64,000 nucleotides of DNA, from the NCBI GenBank assembly GCA_004017275.1, contig SAKE01000023.1, forward strand, positions 1-64,000. The letters are read 5' to 3'. The notes under the pieces were generated by a model. The model worked only from the letters and a program-made list of their open reading frames with translations. It was not told where the DNA came from and made no database searches. Numbering within the stretch: position 1 is the first letter of the stretch; the number at the start of each line of letters is the position of its first letter. Made by a program: the position numbers and the translations under genes. Source of the stretch: Mesorhizobium sp. Lineage in GTDB: Bacteria > Pseudomonadota > Alphaproteobacteria > Rhizobiales > Rhizobiaceae. Below, piece by piece: positions 61,996 through 64,000 of the stretch.

Positions 61996-63510
61996 ATGGT
62001 CAAGACGCCGAAGATGCGACACTCGAAAAGCCGCCGCGACCCGGTGACCATCGATCTTGAGCCGGGTGCGGTCTCACGCATCGCCGACGAGGATGCCGCC
62101 AGGCACGGGGCTCAGACAGACGAGGCGAAGGCCGAGGAAGCAGCGAACGCTTCGCAGCCCGAGGTTCCCGAAGAGCCAGTTCATGCCGACCAGACCGATC
62201 TTGAGCCCTGGGAGCACGCCGATGCCCAGGCCGAACCGGAGCAGCCGCCGGCGGCGGCGACAAAGCCCGCTAGCGAGGCTGAGCTCCCCTATCCCGGATC
62301 GTTCGACGATTCCGGATCGTCCTACGATCCCGGATCGTCCGATACGCCTGCCGGCAAAACCAAAGCCTTCGACTACAGTTTCGAGGATGCATCGGCGAAG
62401 CCCACGCAAACCGACGGCGAAAAGGCAAAGACCGAGACACGGGACGACAGAATGGCGCCGACACCTGAAAAGCGTGGCGGCCTCAACGGCATCGCTGCCG
62501 GCATCATTGGCGGTGTCATCGCGCTGGTCGGCGCCGGCGGGCTGCAGTTTGCCGGCCTGCTCGGCGCGCCGGGCTCGGGCGCCAGTGTCTCGCTCGATGG
62601 CGTCAATGGCGACATCGCCTCGCTGAAGACCGAAATCGCCAGCTTGAAGGACGCCGGCGGCAACGGCGATGCGGCGGCCAAGATGGTCGGGCTGTCCTCG
62701 GGCCTGGAGCAGGTCAAGGCCGATGTCGCGACGCTGAAATCGGCGGTCGAGAAAGGTGGAGCAGGCGATACTGCCGGGCTCGCCGCACTGGGCGACAAGG
62801 TCGCGCAGATCGAGACTGCGGTCGCCGCTCTTGGCAAGGCCGGCAACACGGCGCCGGTCGATCTCGGTCCGCTCAACGAAAGGCTGGCCGGTCTCGATGC
62901 GCAGCTGAAGTCGGCCGGCGAGGCGGCGACGGCGCAGGATGGCCGGCTGACGGCGCTGGAGCAGTCGGTGTCGCAGCTGTCCGGCAAGGTCGAGGCGGCG
63001 GCGGGACAGCCGAAGATCGCGCTCGCCATTGCTGCTTCAGCCTTGAAGGCGGCGCTCGAGCGTGGCGCGCCATTCTCGGCCGAACTCGAAACCTTGGCCG
63101 CGATTTCGCCTGATGCGCCGCAGCTTGCGACCCTGCGCCCCTACGCCGAAAAGGGCGTGCCCACCCGTGCCGAGATCGCCGCGCAAGCGGATGCCGCCGC
63201 CAATGCCATGGTCGCTGCCGCGACGCCTGTCGATGAGAATGCCGGCTTCCTGCAGAACCTTTTGTCGAGCGCCGAATCGCTGGTCAAGGTCAGGCCGATC
63301 GGTGCCGTCGAAGGTGCCGGTGCGCCGGAAATCGTCGCGCGTATGGAGGCGGCGGTCAACCAGGGCGACTATGCCAAGGCACTCAGCGAATATGACACGC
63401 TGCCCGAAGCCGCCAAGGCCGCCGGCGCGGACTTTGCCGGCAAACTGAAGGCACGCATCGAGGTCGAAACCCAGGTCGATGCGCTGATCTCAGGCGCGAT
63501 GAAGGCATGA
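61996..63510 (+). CDS. Mitofilin/Mic60-like inner-membrane protein (COG4223)
   Basis: This 504-residue protein lies in the usual place between hemD and hemY. A long acidic and Pro-rich cytoplasmic part (about 20-155) carries a small repeat of Ser, Asp, Pro and Tyr near residues 97-118. A membrane segment follows at about 164-185 (GIAAGIIGGVIALVGAGGLQF), then Ala/Leu-rich coiled-coil regions and a C-terminal mitofilin signature (GAPEIVARMEAAVNQGDYAKAL). Mic60 homologues shape intracytoplasmic membranes in some alphaproteobacteria. Confidence 0.85.
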   Translation: MVKTPKMRHSKSRRDPVTIDLEPGAVSRIADEDAARHGAQTDEAKAEEAANASQPEVPEEPVHADQTDLEPWEHADAQAEPEQPPAAATKPASEAELPYPGSFDDSGSSYDPGSSDTPAGKTKAFDYSFEDASAKPTQTDGEKAKTETRDDRMAPTPEKRGGLNGIAAGIIGGVIALVGAGGLQFAGLLGAPGSGASVSLDGVNGDIASLKTEIASLKDAGGNGDAAAKMVGLSSGLEQVKADVATLKSAVEKGGAGDTAGLAALGDKVAQIETAVAALGKAGNTAPVDLGPLNERLAGLDAQLKSAGEAATAQDGRLTALEQSVSQLSGKVEAAAGQPKIALAIAASALKAALERGAPFSAELETLAAISPDAPQLATLRPYAEKGVPTRAEIAAQADAAANAMVAAATPVDENAGFLQNLLSSAESLVKVRPIGAVEGAGAPEIVARMEAAVNQGDYAKALSEYDTLPEAAKAAGADFAGKLKARIEVETQVDALISGAMKA

Positions 63511-63520
63511 GGGCAACACA

Positions 63521-64000
63521 ATGATCCGCCTGCTCGCCTTCCTCATCGTCGTCTTCGCGCTCGGGCTGGGCTTTGCCTGGCTGGCCGACCGGCCGGGCGA
63601 TATGGTCGTCACCTTCAGCGGCTATCAGTACCAGGTCAGCCTGATGGTGGCGGCGGTGGCTGTCGTTGCCGTCGTCGCGGCGGTGATGATCCTGTGGTGG
63701 CTGCTCAAGTCGCTGTGGAACAGCCCCTACACCATCTCGCGCTATTTCCGCGTCCGCCGCCGCGACCGTGGCTATCAGGCGCTGTCGACCGGTATGATCG
63801 CCGCAGGCGCCGGTGACGGCGCGCTGGCCCGCAAGAAGACCAAGGAAGCCGCCAAGCTGATCCGCTCCGACCAGGAGCCGCTGATCCATCTGCTGGAGGC
63901 GCAGGCGTCGCTGCTCGAAGGCGATCATGAAGGGGCGCGGCAGAAGTTCGAGAGCATGCTCGACGATCCCGAAATGCGGCTGTTGGGGTTGCGCGGACTT
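63521..64000 (+). CDS. hemY: HemY, N-terminal part (cut by window edge)
   Basis: The first 160 codons are present. It starts MIRLLAFLIVVFALGLGFAW, a membrane segment, followed by GDMVVTFSGYQYQVSLMVAA and a second segment rich in Val/Ala, then YTISRYFRVRRRDRGYQALS and the first TPR-like helices. This is the HemY_N type, not the protoporphyrinogen oxidase of the same name in Gram-positives. It belongs to the hemC-hemD-mitofilin-hemY operon. Confidence 0.9.
   Translation, partial: MIRLLAFLIVVFALGLGFAWLADRPGDMVVTFSGYQYQVSLMVAAVAVVAVVAAVMILWWLLKSLWNSPYTISRYFRVRRRDRGYQALSTGMIAAGAGDGALARKKTKEAAKLIRSDQEPLIHLLEAQASLLEGDHEGARQKFESMLDDPEMRLLGLRGL

Overview
The window reads as a chromosomal segment of a GC-rich alphaproteobacterium of the order Rhizobiales, most likely Mesorhizobium or a close relative. 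The main reasons are the gene orders dapF-mtaB-ftsY, mdh-sucC-sucD-sucA-sucB-lpd, rimM-trmD, sdhCDAB and hemC-hemD-mitofilin-hemY, the P-II/AmtB pair, an Omp19-type inhibitor lipoprotein, and interspersed palindromic repeats of the kind rhizobial genomes carry. It is mostly housekeeping DNA. No rRNA, tRNA, CRISPR array, prophage or insertion sequence was seen.

Layout. 1-5842: ftsY (partial), mtaB, dapF, a DUF1328 micro-protein, a metallo-beta-lactamase-fold gene cut by an in-frame stop, an Omp19-like inhibitor and zapE. 6281-18330: the lower TCA cycle and 2-oxoglutarate dehydrogenase genes, interrupted twice: a cupin gene plus a VapBC-like toxin-antitoxin pair between sucC and sucD, and a DUF4241 / secreted protein / SDR trio between sucB and lpd. 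18515-21872: a Pro-Ala-tailed membrane protein, DUF2867, TraB/GumN and xerC. 21969-25798: rimM-trmD, then a DUF4160/DUF2442 module with a frameshift and twin operators, a TauE-like exporter, and rplS. 25942-31291: ohr-ohrR, an amino-acid ABC binding protein and permease without an ATPase, a methyltransferase and leuC. 31435-34017: two adjacent membrane GGDEF proteins. 35305-38748: sdhCDAB. 38820-43956: small stress and hypothetical genes, a UbiH-type hydroxylase and tesB. 44076-45965: glnK-amtB behind a sigma-54-like promoter. 46222-51239: ftsK, lolA and xth. 51303-57998: a GT9 glycosyltransferase, a cNMP-binding protein overlapping an acetyltransferase remnant, an orphan response regulator, an L,D-transpeptidase, a LysR regulator, DUF1761, a methyltransferase/EVE pair and YciI. 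58035-64000: gpsA-tsaD divergent from hemC-hemD-mitofilin-hemY (cut by the window edge).

How the genes work together. mdh, sucCDAB, lpd and sdhCDAB cover 2-oxoglutarate to oxaloacetate, and lpd supplies the E3 subunit. glnK-amtB links this carbon flow to nitrogen status. hemCD and hemY serve tetrapyrrole synthesis. ftsK and xerC act in chromosome segregation and dimer resolution, and zapE in division.

The most interesting signals are: (1) the toxin-antitoxin module with its own promoter and perfect operator inside the sucC-sucD operon; (2) the DUF4160/DUF2442-HTH module between trmD and rplS, with two matched inverted repeats 30 bp apart and a one-base deletion; (3) three short tandem-repeat elements placed at stop codons with inverted partners downstream; (4) a premature stop followed by 41 intact codons in the MBL-fold gene; (5) several families of dispersed palindromic repeats. 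Functions are assigned from remembered family motifs; no database search was possible.
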